From an uncultured Bacteroidota bacterium (GTDB lineage Bacteria > Bacteroidota > Bacteroidia > Chitinophagales > Chitinophagaceae): a stretch of DNA of 18,487 nt. The stretch is taken from the NCBI GenBank assembly GCA_903933995.1, contig CAIZMD010000252.1, forward strand, positions 1 to 18,487. The letters run 5' to 3'. The position numbers were made by a program, and so were the translations under genes. Of the stretch, positions 1 to 8,122 are shown one piece after another. A model generated the notes under the pieces. The model searched no databases. It was not told where the DNA came from and saw only the letters and a list, made by a program, of their open reading frames with translations. Position 1 is the stretch's first letter. Every line of letters starts with the position of its first letter.

Positions 1-2
1 AA

Positions 3-3000
3 AACGTCAAGAGCAAGCTAGAACAAAGAATTGCCAGCAACGAACTTAGGTTTCAACAAATTTGCCAAGACAGTAATTTATTAACGCAATTATTGGCTGA
101 TACCCTTACAAGGCCCAAGTCTCAATTAATGAATGAGACCATTGGTCTTTTTGTCTATCAAACCAACAATGGGCAGGACCCCAACATGGTATATTGGAAC
201 AACAATGCCATGTATGTAAATGGGTATGATTTAAAAAAGCCAGATGGTGCCTATTACCAAAAACTTCAAAACGGGGAATTTGAATTGCTGGTCAAAAGGG
301 TTCAATTACCCAAACAGACATTGTTGTTGATAGGGATGGTGCCCATTCGCTGGGATTATTTTATAGAAAACAAATACCTACAAACCCGCTTTGATGGCTT
401 TAAAGAATTAAGCAAGCAATATGAAGTCAGTAATTCTCCCACGGCCATTCCCATTTTAAACGCCAGTGGAACTGAGTTGTTTCGGATTCAATTAATAGAG
501 GGAAAATCCTTTATAGCTTATGATGCCATTACCTTGGTATTGAGAACCTTGGCCATTATTCTCTTATTCTTGTTTATGCATGCCATTGCAGAAGACTTGG
601 TAAAGCTTCGTGGATTTTGGAATGGATTTCTACTCTTATTTGGAACCGTTTTTTTATTGAGAATCTTAAGTTACCAGGTATCTTTTCCATTTGATTTTGA
701 CAAGATCCCGCTTTTTGATCCATCCATCTATGCTTCCAATTTGTTTCACCGTTCTTTAGGAGATTTATTAATCAATAGCATCCTGTTTTTCTGGTTGATC
801 AGATTTTACCAAGACCATCGCCAAAGCAAAATCACGGGACCTGCTTTTTTACCGGCCTATGTTTCCAAAGACTTTAGGGTGTTTTTGCTAACCATCACTG
901 CATTATCTATTGGCAATATTATCAAGAGTTTGGTGCAGGATTCAAAAATCTCATTTGATACCAATAATTTAGGCGTTTATACCATGGTGGCATTTATCAT
1001 TCTATGCCTATTGGTCTTATTCTTTTATTATTTGTCACAAGTGCTCCTGGCTCCTTTAATAGAAGAAAGGGTTGGCATTTATAGACAGATGCTAGTGGCA
1101 GCCACTAGTGGCTTGCTTTACTTTTTTCTATTTGTTAGCCCCAAAGACACCGTCATTAATATCCTGATCCTGCTTTGGTTATTGGGCTATTTGTTATTGA
1201 TGCATGTAAGAAAATCAGACATTGCCATTTCTCTCATCCGCTCTGAGTTTTTCATTTTTTGGGTCATGATTTTTGCGCTCTCAGTAGCCGCTATTGTGTT
1301 ATATGAAAACAAACAGGTAGAAAGAAATCAGCGCCAACGCATTGCTGAAAAGCTGGCACAACAAACGGACCCCTCAGGTGAAAACCTGCTCAATATTGCT
1401 GCAACCAATTTTGATGAGGCATTCTTGTCAAGTAATTTTCACAGACTGGAGAGTGAATATTCTAATAAGTTTATCAAGGATTCTTTGATCAATGAAAATT
1501 TTTCTGGATACCTGAATAAATTTGACACCAGAATTTATACCTATGACGCAGCTACACAGCCGCTTCACAACGAAGATTCTACTTCTTTTGCTAGTATTAA
1601 AACCATCCTATTAAATCAAGCCAAACCAACAGTTATACCTGGTTTGTTTAGTTATGAAAAAGTGGCCGAGGGTTTTAGTTTTATCTATCAAAAAGAAATT
1701 AAGGAAGCTGGAGCCATTAAAGGGTATTTGTTTGTAATCATTAAATCAAAACGATACAAGAGTGAAGCATTATATCCAGAATTATTTAACCAATCACAGG
1801 ATATTTCTACGGATTTAAATACCAATTATTCTTATGCCGTCTACAATAAGGGTAAACTCATCAACCATTTTAATAATTATAGTTTTCCTTCTGGGTTGAA
1901 TGAGAAAAAGTTTCCGGGCTTTGAATTTACTTATCAGCAAAATGGGGCCTATAATGAATTATGGTACAATAGCGGCAATGGCAAATTGGTCTTGGTAGTT
2001 AAAAGAAATACTTGGGTACTAGAATCTTTGACCTTGTTTGCTTACTTATTTGTTGCCTTCTTGGTCATCATATTCTTGTTTCAATCTGGTTCTTATTTGT
2101 TTACCCATCGCTTTCAATGGTCAAAATTTAAGGAAGCTTTTCAATGGAATATTCGCTCGCAAATTCAGGCTACCATTATTTTCTTGAGTGTGTTTTCCTT
2201 TATTGTAATCGGGATTGTCACTATATCCTTTTTTATTATTCGCTTTAACCGAAATAACGAAGACCGGTTGAGTAAGTCCATTCAGGTAATGGCCAATGAA
2301 ATTGATAATCGATTGCGTGCCCAGGTTGAATTTGACGATGTTCTCACCGTGAGTAATATGTCTGATATGGAAGACTTGGAAAAGAAAATCGCGGATATTT
2401 CTGACCTTCATAATGTTGATATCAACTATTATGATACCAAGGGGAACCTGAAAATATCTACCCAACCCTATATCTATAATAAGCATTTGCTTAGTGAGAA
2501 AATGCATCCTGAAGCTTATCTGCAATTACATGCCAATAAAAGTATCAGGTATTTGCAATCTGAAAATGTAGGGAACTTCAATTACCTCAGTATCTATGTT
2601 CCCTTGGTAGATGCATCTGGAAACAACTATGCTTATTTGAATATTCCTTATTTAAATTCTCAAACAGAACTGACCCAAGAGATCTCAGGTTTCCTGGCTA
2701 CCCTAATCAATTTGAATGCCTTTATTTTTTTAGTGGCTGGCGCGATAGCTTTTTTTCTGACCAATAGAATTATTCAGTCCTTTAGTTTAATAGGACAGAA
2801 AATGCAACAAGTGAATTTGGGAAAAGTAAATGAAGTGATTGAATGGAATAGAAAAGATGAGATTGGCATCTTGGTTACGGAATACAATAAGATGGTGCAT
2901 AAGCTGGAATCCAGTGCAGAAGCATTGGCCCAGAGTGAGCGGGAAGGGGCTTGGCGTGAAATGGCCAGGCAGGTGGCGCATGAAATCAAGAACCCGCTAA

Positions 3001-3617
3001 CACCCATGAAATTGAGTATCCAGTATTTGCAAAAAGCCATTGAAGCAGGTTCTCCCAATGTAAAAGAATTGTCTCAAAAAATGGCGGTTACTTTAATTGA
3101 ACAAATTGACCAATTGTCTAAGATTGCGGGAGACTTTTCTCAGTTTGCCAATATTGGCAATGCCCGCTTAGAGATATTTGATATGTATGAGGTAGTGAAT
3201 TCTGTGATTCAATTATACCAAACCTATCCCAACTTAACAATCAAGAGTCAATTGCTACAAGAGCCTTTATGGGTTCAGTCTGACAAACTCCAGATAAACC
3301 GACTGTTGACCAATCTAATCAAGAATGCTGTAGAAGCAGGAGAGGGGAACCCAAGTGGAATTGAAGTGAATATGCGTCTTCAAAAAGAAACTACTACTTT
3401 ACTCTTGACCATTGAAGACCATTCTGGGGGCATTCCAGAGAACATAGCCCAGCACTTGTTCAAGCCCAATTTTACCACTAAAACCTCAGGCACAGGGCTA
3501 GGATTAGCCATTTGCAAGGGAATAGTAGAAAAGGCCAAGGGGCATATCTGGTTTGAAACGGTAGAGGGTAAAGGAACAACCTTCTTTATACGTTTACCCT
3601 TGGCTCAGACAACTTAA
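3..3617 (+). CDS. Large multi-pass NtrY-like sensor histidine kinase (5' end outside window)
   Basis: This is an inner-membrane sensor kinase that should autophosphorylate on histidine and pass the phosphate to a response regulator not present here. The reading frame is open to the left edge, so the N-terminus is missing; a TTG at 93 is only an internal codon. Numbering from that codon, about eight hydrophobic segments lie between residues 145 and 404. Then come an extracytoplasmic stretch, segments near 648-672 and 696-722, a second sensor region (about 723-865) and a last segment near 867-892. A HAMP domain follows (about 889-945). The H-box is VAHEIKNPLTP with His963, NtrY-like in wording. 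The N-box is NLIKNAVEAG (about 1074-1083), followed by KPNFTTK and GTGLGLAI. The ATP-lid motif reads DHSGG where DxGxG is usual. The signal is unknown. The gene converges on the PolX-like gene with a 40-base gap, in which I see no strong hairpin. Confidence 0.9.
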   Translation, partial: NVKSKLEQRIASNELRFQQICQDSNLLTQLLADTLTRPKSQLMNETIGLFVYQTNNGQDPNMVYWNNNAMYVNGYDLKKPDGAYYQKLQNGEFELLVKRVQLPKQTLLLIGMVPIRWDYFIENKYLQTRFDGFKELSKQYEVSNSPTAIPILNASGTELFRIQLIEGKSFIAYDAITLVLRTLAIILLFLFMHAIAEDLVKLRGFWNGFLLLFGTVFLLRILSYQVSFPFDFDKIPLFDPSIYASNLFHRSLGDLLINSILFFWLIRFYQDHRQSKITGPAFLPAYVSKDFRVFLLTITALSIGNIIKSLVQDSKISFDTNNLGVYTMVAFIILCLLVLFFYYLSQVLLAPLIEERVGIYRQMLVAATSGLLYFFLFVSPKDTVINILILLWLLGYLLLMHVRKSDIAISLIRSEFFIFWVMIFALSVAAIVLYENKQVERNQRQRIAEKLAQQTDPSGENLLNIAATNFDEAFLSSNFHRLESEYSNKFIKDSLINENFSGYLNKFDTRIYTYDAATQPLHNEDSTSFASIKTILLNQAKPTVIPGLFSYEKVAEGFSFIYQKEIKEAGAIKGYLFVIIKSKRYKSEALYPELFNQSQDISTDLNTNYSYAVYNKGKLINHFNNYSFPSGLNEKKFPGFEFTYQQNGAYNELWYNSGNGKLVLVVKRNTWVLESLTLFAYLFVAFLVIIFLFQSGSYLFTHRFQWSKFKEAFQWNIRSQIQATIIFLSVFSFIVIGIVTISFFIIRFNRNNEDRLSKSIQVMANEIDNRLRAQVEFDDVLTVSNMSDMEDLEKKIADISDLHNVDINYYDTKGNLKISTQPYIYNKHLLSEKMHPEAYLQLHANKSIRYLQSENVGNFNYLSIYVPLVDASGNNYAYLNIPYLNSQTELTQEISGFLATLINLNAFIFLVAGAIAFFLTNRIIQSFSLIGQKMQQVNLGKVNEVIEWNRKDEIGILVTEYNKMVHKLESSAEALAQSEREGAWREMARQVAHEIKNPLTPMKLSIQYLQKAIEAGSPNVKELSQKMAVTLIEQIDQLSKIAGDFSQFANIGNARLEIFDMYEVVNSVIQLYQTYPNLTIKSQLLQEPLWVQSDKLQINRLLTNLIKNAVEAGEGNPSGIEVNMRLQKETTTLLLTIEDHSGGIPENIAQHLFKPNFTTKTSGTGLGLAICKGIVEKAKGHIWFETVEGKGTTFFIRLPLAQTT

Positions 3618-3657
3618 TGGCAAGAAAATACCGTCAAGCATTCTCCTATCTTTTTAA

Positions 3658-5334
3658 CTAACCCCTTTTCTGGTGTTGGTCCATTAGAAAGGATTCAAAT
3701 TCACTACGGTCATAGCTACTTAAATTCTGGTATTTGGTAAGTCCTGCTTTCTGTGCCACCAGAACCCCGTACTTGCAATCATCATATCCTTCAATACTAT
3801 GGGCATCTGGATTAATAGAAATGAGCACGCCCTTGTCAACAGCCTTGTCAATCCATCTCCAATCAATATCTAGTCTTCTAGGATGGGCATTTAATTCTAT
3901 CACTACATCGTTGGCCACACAAGCATCAATGATGAGCTCATGGTTTACAGGGTAACTGCCCCTACTAAGTAATAATCTGCCTGTCATATGACCTAAAATA
4001 GAAGTGAAGGGGTTTTCTATGGCGTTCATCAACCGCATCATGGCTTTTTCTTCAGTCATTTTTAGGTTAGAATGGATAGAGGCAATCACTAAGTCAAAAC
4101 TGGCCAATACCTCGTCATCGTAGTCCAAACTGCCGTCATTTAGAATATCACTTTCAATGCTTTTGTAAATTCTAAACGGGGCCAACTTTTTATTTAATTC
4201 ATCTATTTGTTGGTGTTGTGCCTTAATTCTATCTTCTCTAAGTCCATTGGCATAAAATGCAGATTGGGAGTGATCGCTAATTACCAAATATTCCAATCCT
4301 CTTGCTTTTGCTGCAATAGCCATGGCTTCTAGTGTCTCTGCTCCATCACTCCAATTACTATGACTATGGATAATTCCCTTGATGTCTGAAGTTTCAATAC
4401 AGGCTTTGATGTTTTTATTTTTCGCTTTCAAAACTATTGATGCATCATCCCTTCTAAAGGCGGGAATGAATGTCAAGTGAGCTGCTTGAAACAGATCTTG
4501 TTCTGAAGCAAATGGAGTGGTAATAGATAAGCTTGTTTCTTTTTCAAATGCTTCTAAAAAATTAGTTGGTCCCGTTGTTTTAAAAAGTACCGTTCCAAAA
4601 TTTTCTGCAGTTGCAATATGAAAATGTAGTGGAACAGGTGCGGTAGATTCCACTACAAGATGATCATTTTCTGGCTCTGAAAATGTGCATTCAACTGTGG
4701 AAAAGTATTTTGTTAAAAGCTCCTTTGGGGCGGTAGTTATCCATGAAATGCTGGTAATAATTTCTAATTGTCTTCTATAGTCGGCAGTAACTTGAAAAAG
4801 AAAATCAGGAAATGCTTTGCTCAAAAGTTGAGTCATCTCAGTAGTAAAACTTTCTAGTTGTTGGTAGAGATAACTTCCTTGGCTACCCATAAAAAATTCT
4901 ATAGCCTCTTTAATATTCTGTTGAGACTTAGCCCCAAATCCTTTGTAATTAGCTAACCTATTTTCATTACACGCGTATAATAATTCTCCAATAGTTTCAA
5001 TTTCAAGTTCCTTCCAGATAGTGGCAATTTTTTTTGGACCAATGCCTTTAATTGACATCATGGTCAAAATACCTTCTGGTGTTTTTTGAATATATTCTTG
5101 CAACAATGCCATGCTGCCTGTTTGTAATTGCTCTGCAATATTTTTTGCAATGGATTCACCAATTCCCCTAATGCTAGCAATTTTATCCAAGGGCATTTCT
5201 ATCAGTTGAGCGGGAAGCTTCTCTATGGTGAAAGCCGCAGCAGCATAGGATTTGGCCTTGAAGCTGTTTTCTCCATGTATGTCCATCAGTTTGCCCAAAA
5301 GAGCAAAATTATCTGCAATTGCGTAGTTATCCAT
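3658..5334 (-). CDS. polX: PolX-family protein with degenerate polymerase site and intact PHP domain
   Basis: The layout is that of bacterial PolX (558 residues, close to the usual 570): helix-hairpin-helix repeats (IRGIGES near 55-61, IKGIGPKK near 95-102, YKGFGAKS near 130-137), a polymerase-X core, and a C-terminal PHP domain. The PHP metal ligands are present: HSHSNWSDG (His323, His325), DHS near 354, IESDIL (Glu394), ASIHS (His421), GHMTGR (His449), and NPDAH (Asp510, His512). The palm is not intact. Where active enzymes read GSYRRG...GDID, this protein reads ADYRRQ...TSIS, so Ala184/Asp185 replace Gly-Ser and Ser195/Ser197 replace the two catalytic Asp. The third Asp (VDLR in active enzymes) aligns with His237. 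I infer loss of nucleotidyl transfer with retained nuclease or phosphoesterase activity. The start is the first ATG, with no Shine-Dalgarno. A terminator lies just upstream, separating it from the ribosomal genes. Confidence 0.88.
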   Translation of the reverse strand: MDNYAIADNFALLGKLMDIHGENSFKAKSYAAAAFTIEKLPAQLIEMPLDKIASIRGIGESIAKNIAEQLQTGSMALLQEYIQKTPEGILTMMSIKGIGPKKIATIWKELEIETIGELLYACNENRLANYKGFGAKSQQNIKEAIEFFMGSQGSYLYQQLESFTTEMTQLLSKAFPDFLFQVTADYRRQLEIITSISWITTAPKELLTKYFSTVECTFSEPENDHLVVESTAPVPLHFHIATAENFGTVLFKTTGPTNFLEAFEKETSLSITTPFASEQDLFQAAHLTFIPAFRRDDASIVLKAKNKNIKACIETSDIKGIIHSHSNWSDGAETLEAMAIAAKARGLEYLVISDHSQSAFYANGLREDRIKAQHQQIDELNKKLAPFRIYKSIESDILNDGSLDYDDEVLASFDLVIASIHSNLKMTEEKAMMRLMNAIENPFTSILGHMTGRLLLSRGSYPVNHELIIDACVANDVVIELNAHPRRLDIDWRWIDKAVDKGVLISINPDAHSIEGYDDCKYGVLVAQKAGLTKYQNLSSYDRSEFESFLMDQHQKRG

Positions 5335-5338
5335 GTTT

Positions 5339-5346
5339 CAAAAATA
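5339..5346 (-). promoter_or_regulatory. Candidate -7 element for the PolX-like gene
   Basis: The minus strand reads TATTTTTG, a match to the Bacteroidota -7 consensus TAnnTTTG. It lies only 4 bases from the start codon at 5334. A TTTG on the minus strand (5374-5371) could be the -33 element, but the spacer of 24 bases is longer than the usual 19-21. Initiation here would give a leaderless or nearly leaderless transcript. The evidence is weak. Confidence 0.3.
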
Positions 5347-5371
5347 GCGGGATTTTTCTTCTAGTAGGGGC

Positions 5372-5401
5372 AAAAAAAATCCCGGGAAATAATTCCCGGG
5401 A
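5372..5401 (-). terminator. Strong rho-independent terminator after the Lys/Ala-rich gene
   Basis: A perfect 9-bp stem, TCCCGGGAA with TTCCCGGGA, and a 4-base loop (5380-5401) is followed on the minus strand by eight T residues (5379-5372). It lies 33 bases past the stop of the Lys/Ala-rich gene. It should end the rplU-rpmA transcript and insulate the PolX-like gene. Confidence 0.9.
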
Positions 5402-5434
5402 CTAAATCTATCTCTGTGAGAAATAATCGTTGGA

Positions 5435-5683
5435 TTATTTCTTAGCAGCTTTCTTAGGAGCAGCTTTCTTAGCGGCTTTCTTAGGAGCGGCTTTCTTTGC
5501 AGGAGCAGCTTTCTTTGCAGGAGCAGCTTTTTTAGGAGCAGCTTTCTTTGCAGGAGCAGCTTTCTTAGGAGCAGCTTTTTTAGCAGCTTTCTTAGGAGCA
5601 GCTTTCTTTGGGGCAGCAGCTTTTTTAGGAGCGGCTTTCTTTGCAGCGGCTTTTTTAGGAGCGGCTTTTTTTGCAGTTGCCAT
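5435..5683 (-). CDS. Small alanine/lysine/proline-rich histone H1-like protein
   Basis: This 82-residue protein is built almost entirely from AKKAAPKKAA-type repeats after MATAKK. It contains only Ala, Lys and Pro plus one early Thr, and ends KKAAKK. There is no folded domain, signal peptide or membrane segment. Such sequences resemble the C-terminal tails of histone H1 and of bacterial H1-like proteins, which bind DNA or RNA without sequence specificity through charge. A nucleoid or ribosome-associated role is therefore inferred from composition alone. It follows rpmA by 73 bases on the same strand and is closed by a strong terminator, so it probably shares the rplU-rpmA transcript, although a promoter of its own is possible. 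The complementary strand is also open throughout because the repeat lacks stops in that frame. The start is the ATG at 5683. Confidence 0.82.
   Translation of the reverse strand: MATAKKAAPKKAAAKKAAPKKAAAPKKAAPKKAAKKAAPKKAAPAKKAAPKKAAPAKKAAPAKKAAPKKAAKKAAPKKAAKK
5438..5680 (-). repeat. Internal tandem repeat encoding AKKAAPKKAA units
   Basis: Near-identical units built from the plus-strand wording gcagctttctt and aggagcagcttt recur across the whole coding region in blocks of 15-24 bases, with single-base variants such as agcggctttctt and gcagctttttt. The repeat is coding. Slippage or recombination could change its length without shifting the frame, because the units are multiples of three. 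Confidence 0.8.
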
Positions 5684-5756
5684 GTTTTTTAGATTTAATG
5701 GTTAGTAAATAATACATTAAAAATAAAAACTTATTTGCAATTCCAAAAAATATTTT

Positions 5757-6023
5757 TTATGCAGTCACTGCAACTGGTAAAACTGACACAGTTGATTTGT
5801 CGTTTTTACCCTTTTTAAATTCTACTACACCATCAGCCAAAGCAAACAATGTGTAGTCGTTTCCAACACCCACATTTTTACCAGGATGATATTGAGTGCC
5901 TCTTTGGCGAACGATGATGTTACCAGAAGTTGCTGGTTGACCACCATAGATTTTTACGCCAAGACGTTTGCTTTGTGAATCGCGACCGTTCTTAACGGAA
6001 CCTTCACCTTTTTTGTGTGCCAT
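5757..6023 (-). CDS. rpmA: 50S ribosomal protein L27
   Basis: L27 is a large-subunit protein whose N-terminal tail reaches the peptidyl-transferase centre. The 88-residue product has the family signature: MAHKKGEGS at the start, NGRDSQSKRLGVK (residues 13-25), GGQPATSGNIIVRQRGT and YHPGKNVGVGNDYTLFA. It begins directly with MAHKK, so it lacks the cleavable N-terminal extension known from Firmicutes. Residue 7 is Glu where E. coli has Gly (MAHKKAGGS). It is downstream of rplU on the same strand with an 88-base gap that holds a small inverted repeat. rplU-rpmA is the near-universal order of these two genes. Identification is certain. Confidence 0.98.
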   Translation of the reverse strand: MAHKKGEGSVKNGRDSQSKRLGVKIYGGQPATSGNIIVRQRGTQYHPGKNVGVGNDYTLFALADGVVEFKKGKNDKSTVSVLPVAVTA

Positions 6024-6067
6024 AAAATACTTTTTATAATTTTTTTATTCTTGTTCTACCGCTTGCA

Positions 6068-6084
6068 TGCAAACATAGTTTGCA
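6068..6084. repeat. Inverted repeat between rplU and rpmA
   Basis: TGCAAAC and GTTTGCA form a perfect 7-bp stem with a 3-base loop in the 88-base rplU-rpmA spacer. No T-run follows on the minus strand, so it does not look like a terminator. It could be an RNA hairpin that affects relative expression, processing or stability, or it could be chance. Confidence 0.45.
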
Positions 6085-6111
6085 CAAAAGTGCCAATAAC
6101 CAGACTAGATC

Positions 6112-6417
6112 TTAAGCAATGCTTTCAATCATGATTCTAGTGTAGTGGGTTCTGTGACCATGCTTCTTACGGAAACCTTTCCTTCTTTTCATTTTGAAGG
6201 CGATAACCTTTTCACCCTGCACTAGGGCACTGATAATTTCTGCTTTCACAGTAGCTTTTACATCACTACCTACAGAAATCGTTCCGTTGTTGTCTACCAA
6301 CAATACGTCACTGAACTCAACCTTGTCACCGGTATTACCTTGCAAGTGCGGAACATACAAACTTTGACCTGCTTGTACTTTAAATTGTTGACCTGCGATT
6401 TTTACAACTGCTAACAT
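6112..6417 (-). CDS. rplU: 50S ribosomal protein L21
   Basis: L21 binds 23S rRNA in the large subunit. The 101-residue product has the family features: VVKIAGQQFKV near the N-terminus, GDKVEFSDVLLV in the middle, and the basic signature IAFKMKRRKGFRKKHGHR with HYTRIMIESI at the C-terminus (about 72-100). The length is typical (103 in E. coli). It is the first gene of the minus-strand unit rplU-rpmA-Lys/Ala-rich protein. Its start at 6417 lies just downstream of a good Bacteroidota-type promoter. No Shine-Dalgarno is evident, as usual for the phylum. Confidence 0.98.
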   Translation of the reverse strand: MLAVVKIAGQQFKVQAGQSLYVPHLQGNTGDKVEFSDVLLVDNNGTISVGSDVKATVKAEIISALVQGEKVIAFKMKRRKGFRKKHGHRTHYTRIMIESIA

Positions 6418-6438
6418 AGCTTTCCAAAATTAGGACGG

Positions 6439-6471
6439 CAAAGGTAGGGATTTAGTGCTGATTTGCACAAA
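6439..6471 (-). promoter_or_regulatory. Promoter of the rplU-rpmA unit
   Basis: On the minus strand, TTTG (6471-6468), a 21-base spacer and TACCTTTG (6446-6439) match the Bacteroidota -33/-7 pattern TTTG-N19-21-TAnnTTTG. Transcription should begin near 6432, about 15 bases before the L21 start codon. This is the best promoter match in the window. Confidence 0.65.
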
Positions 6472-6583
6472 CATTTTTGAAATAATTTACCTTTTTTTCA
6501 GGACAGCCGCATAAATGGATGGGTTTCGGATGCAATTACCATAATATTACCGGATTTTAAAAGCAAAAACTCGGGTATCCCCC

Positions 6584-6591
6584 TAATTTTG
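6584..6591 (+). promoter_or_regulatory. Candidate -7 element for the GH3-family gene
   Basis: TAATTTTG matches TAnnTTTG and lies 31 bases before the ATG at 6623. I see no clear TTG at the expected -33 distance, so only half of the promoter is supported. With the rplU promoter it makes the 205-base 6418-6622 gap a divergent promoter region. Confidence 0.4.
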
Positions 6592-6622
6592 CCCCCTTAA
6601 ACGATCAGCGAAAGCCCATCAC

Positions 6623-8122
6623 ATGAACCTAAAGTCTTTATTAGCCCGGCCCTTTGCCAACTATATCTATAATAAAACCAAGAAAGGGATGCTGACCGCA
6701 GTAGAGGATCAGGATGCTATTTTGAAATACCTACTTAAAACGGGTAAAAACACCGATTTTGGCAGGGATCACCAGTTTTCTGCTGTTTCCAATCACCAAG
6801 AATTTGCCCAAGCCGTGCCTTTGAGGGATTATGAGCAATTCAAACCCTATATCGCCAGCATCAAAGAGGGCAAGCAAAACGTTCTTTGGAAGGGTAAACC
6901 CATTTATTTGGCCAAGACAAGTGGAACTACTTCTGGGGTAAAATACATTCCCATTACCAAGGAATCCATACCCAACCATATTAATACGGCCAGAAATGCC
7001 CTGCTATGTTATATGGCAGAAACGGGTAATTCTGCATTTGCCAATGGGAAAATGATCTTCTTAAGCGGTTCACCTGAACTAGAAAGAATTGCTGGTATCC
7101 CCACAGGTAGACTAAGCGGGATAGTCAACCACCATATTCCTAGTTATCTACGTTCCAATCAATTGCCCAGTTATGAAACCAATTGTATTGAGGATTGGGA
7201 GGCTAAACTTGATAGGATTGTGACTGAAACCATTAACAAAGACATGACTTTGATTAGTGGAATCCCACCATGGATGCAAATGTATTTTGACCGACTACAC
7301 GAAAAATCGGGTAAAAAAATAGCTGATTTATTTCCCAATTTCAGCGTTATGGTACAGGGAGGGGTGAATTTTGAACCCTATAAGGCCAAATTGTTTGAGA
7401 CAGTTGGCAAACGCATAGACAGTATTGAGTTATTCCCAGCCAGTGAGGGCTTTTTTGCCTTTCAGGATAGCCAATCGGCCGAAGGCCTATTATTAAATAC
7501 CAATAGTGGCATTTTTTACGAATTTGTGCCCGCGGCTGAGATTTTTTCAGAAAATCCTACCCGTCTGAGACTGGAGCAAGTGGAGATTGGGGTCAATTAT
7601 GCCCTGATTATCAATAGCAATGCAGGTCTTTGGGGCTATAACCTGGGCGATACGGTTAGGTTTGTATCTACCAATCCTTATAGACTAGTAGTGAGTGGCA
7701 GGATCAAACACTTTATCTCAGCATTTGGAGAACACGTGATTGGTGAGGAAGTAGAGCATGCCATGTTACAAGCGGCCGCTCAATTTGGTGCCAAGATCAC
7801 AGAATTCACCGTGGCTCCCATGATTGTTCAGCAGGGGCAAGGTAAGAGCTATCATGAGTGGTTGGTAGAATTTGAACAAGCTCCAGATCAACTGGAGGCA
7901 TTTGCAGATTGTCTTGACCAGCAACTCAGGGATAAGAATGTTTATTATGATGACCTAATTAGGGGGAATATCTTAGACAGACTCAAAATTAGCTTGGTAA
8001 GAAAAAATGGCTTTATTGATTATATGAAGCAGATTGGTAAATTGGGTGGACAGAACAAAGTACCTAGGTTGAGTAATGACAGAAACTTAGCCAATGGGCT
8101 AGAAGCTTTTCTCCAATCCTAA
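6623..8122 (+). CDS. GH3 auxin-responsive-family acyl-adenylate/amido synthetase-like protein
   Basis: GH3 enzymes belong to the acyl-adenylate-forming superfamily. Plant members activate a carboxylate with ATP and join it to an amino acid; substrates of bacterial members are mostly unknown. The 499-residue product carries the ATP-binding loop LAKTSGTTSGVKYIP (about 97-110). Further family blocks are ISGIPPWMQMYFDRL, VMVQGGVNFEPY, ELFPASEGFFAFQ, and GYNLGDTVRF followed by VVSGRIKHFISAFGEHV, where the C-terminal lid begins. No signal peptide or membrane segment is visible, so it should be cytosolic. It precedes dxr on the same strand, 80 bases apart, with a long inverted repeat between them. 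An M20D amidohydrolase of the class that cleaves N-acyl amino acids lies 5.5 kb away on the other strand. Family assignment is firm; the substrate is unknown. Confidence 0.93.
   Translation: MNLKSLLARPFANYIYNKTKKGMLTAVEDQDAILKYLLKTGKNTDFGRDHQFSAVSNHQEFAQAVPLRDYEQFKPYIASIKEGKQNVLWKGKPIYLAKTSGTTSGVKYIPITKESIPNHINTARNALLCYMAETGNSAFANGKMIFLSGSPELERIAGIPTGRLSGIVNHHIPSYLRSNQLPSYETNCIEDWEAKLDRIVTETINKDMTLISGIPPWMQMYFDRLHEKSGKKIADLFPNFSVMVQGGVNFEPYKAKLFETVGKRIDSIELFPASEGFFAFQDSQSAEGLLLNTNSGIFYEFVPAAEIFSENPTRLRLEQVEIGVNYALIINSNAGLWGYNLGDTVRFVSTNPYRLVVSGRIKHFISAFGEHVIGEEVEHAMLQAAAQFGAKITEFTVAPMIVQQGQGKSYHEWLVEFEQAPDQLEAFADCLDQQLRDKNVYYDDLIRGNILDRLKISLVRKNGFIDYMKQIGKLGGQNKVPRLSNDRNLANGLEAFLQS

Noticed and set aside
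2121..2525. 134-codon minus-strand frame inside the histidine kinase gene
   Set aside because: It is antisense to a well-supported membrane kinase, with no motif or promoter of its own.
5438..5680. Regular short repeats that could suggest a CRISPR or satellite array
   Set aside because: The units are in-frame codon repeats without unique spacers, inside a coding region.
5430..5705. Plus-strand open frame encoding an Ala/Phe/Gly-rich protein opposite the Lys/Ala-rich gene
   Set aside because: It is the mirror of the AKKAAPKK repeat, which has no stops on the other strand. The minus-strand product has sensible composition, the right operon direction and a terminator.
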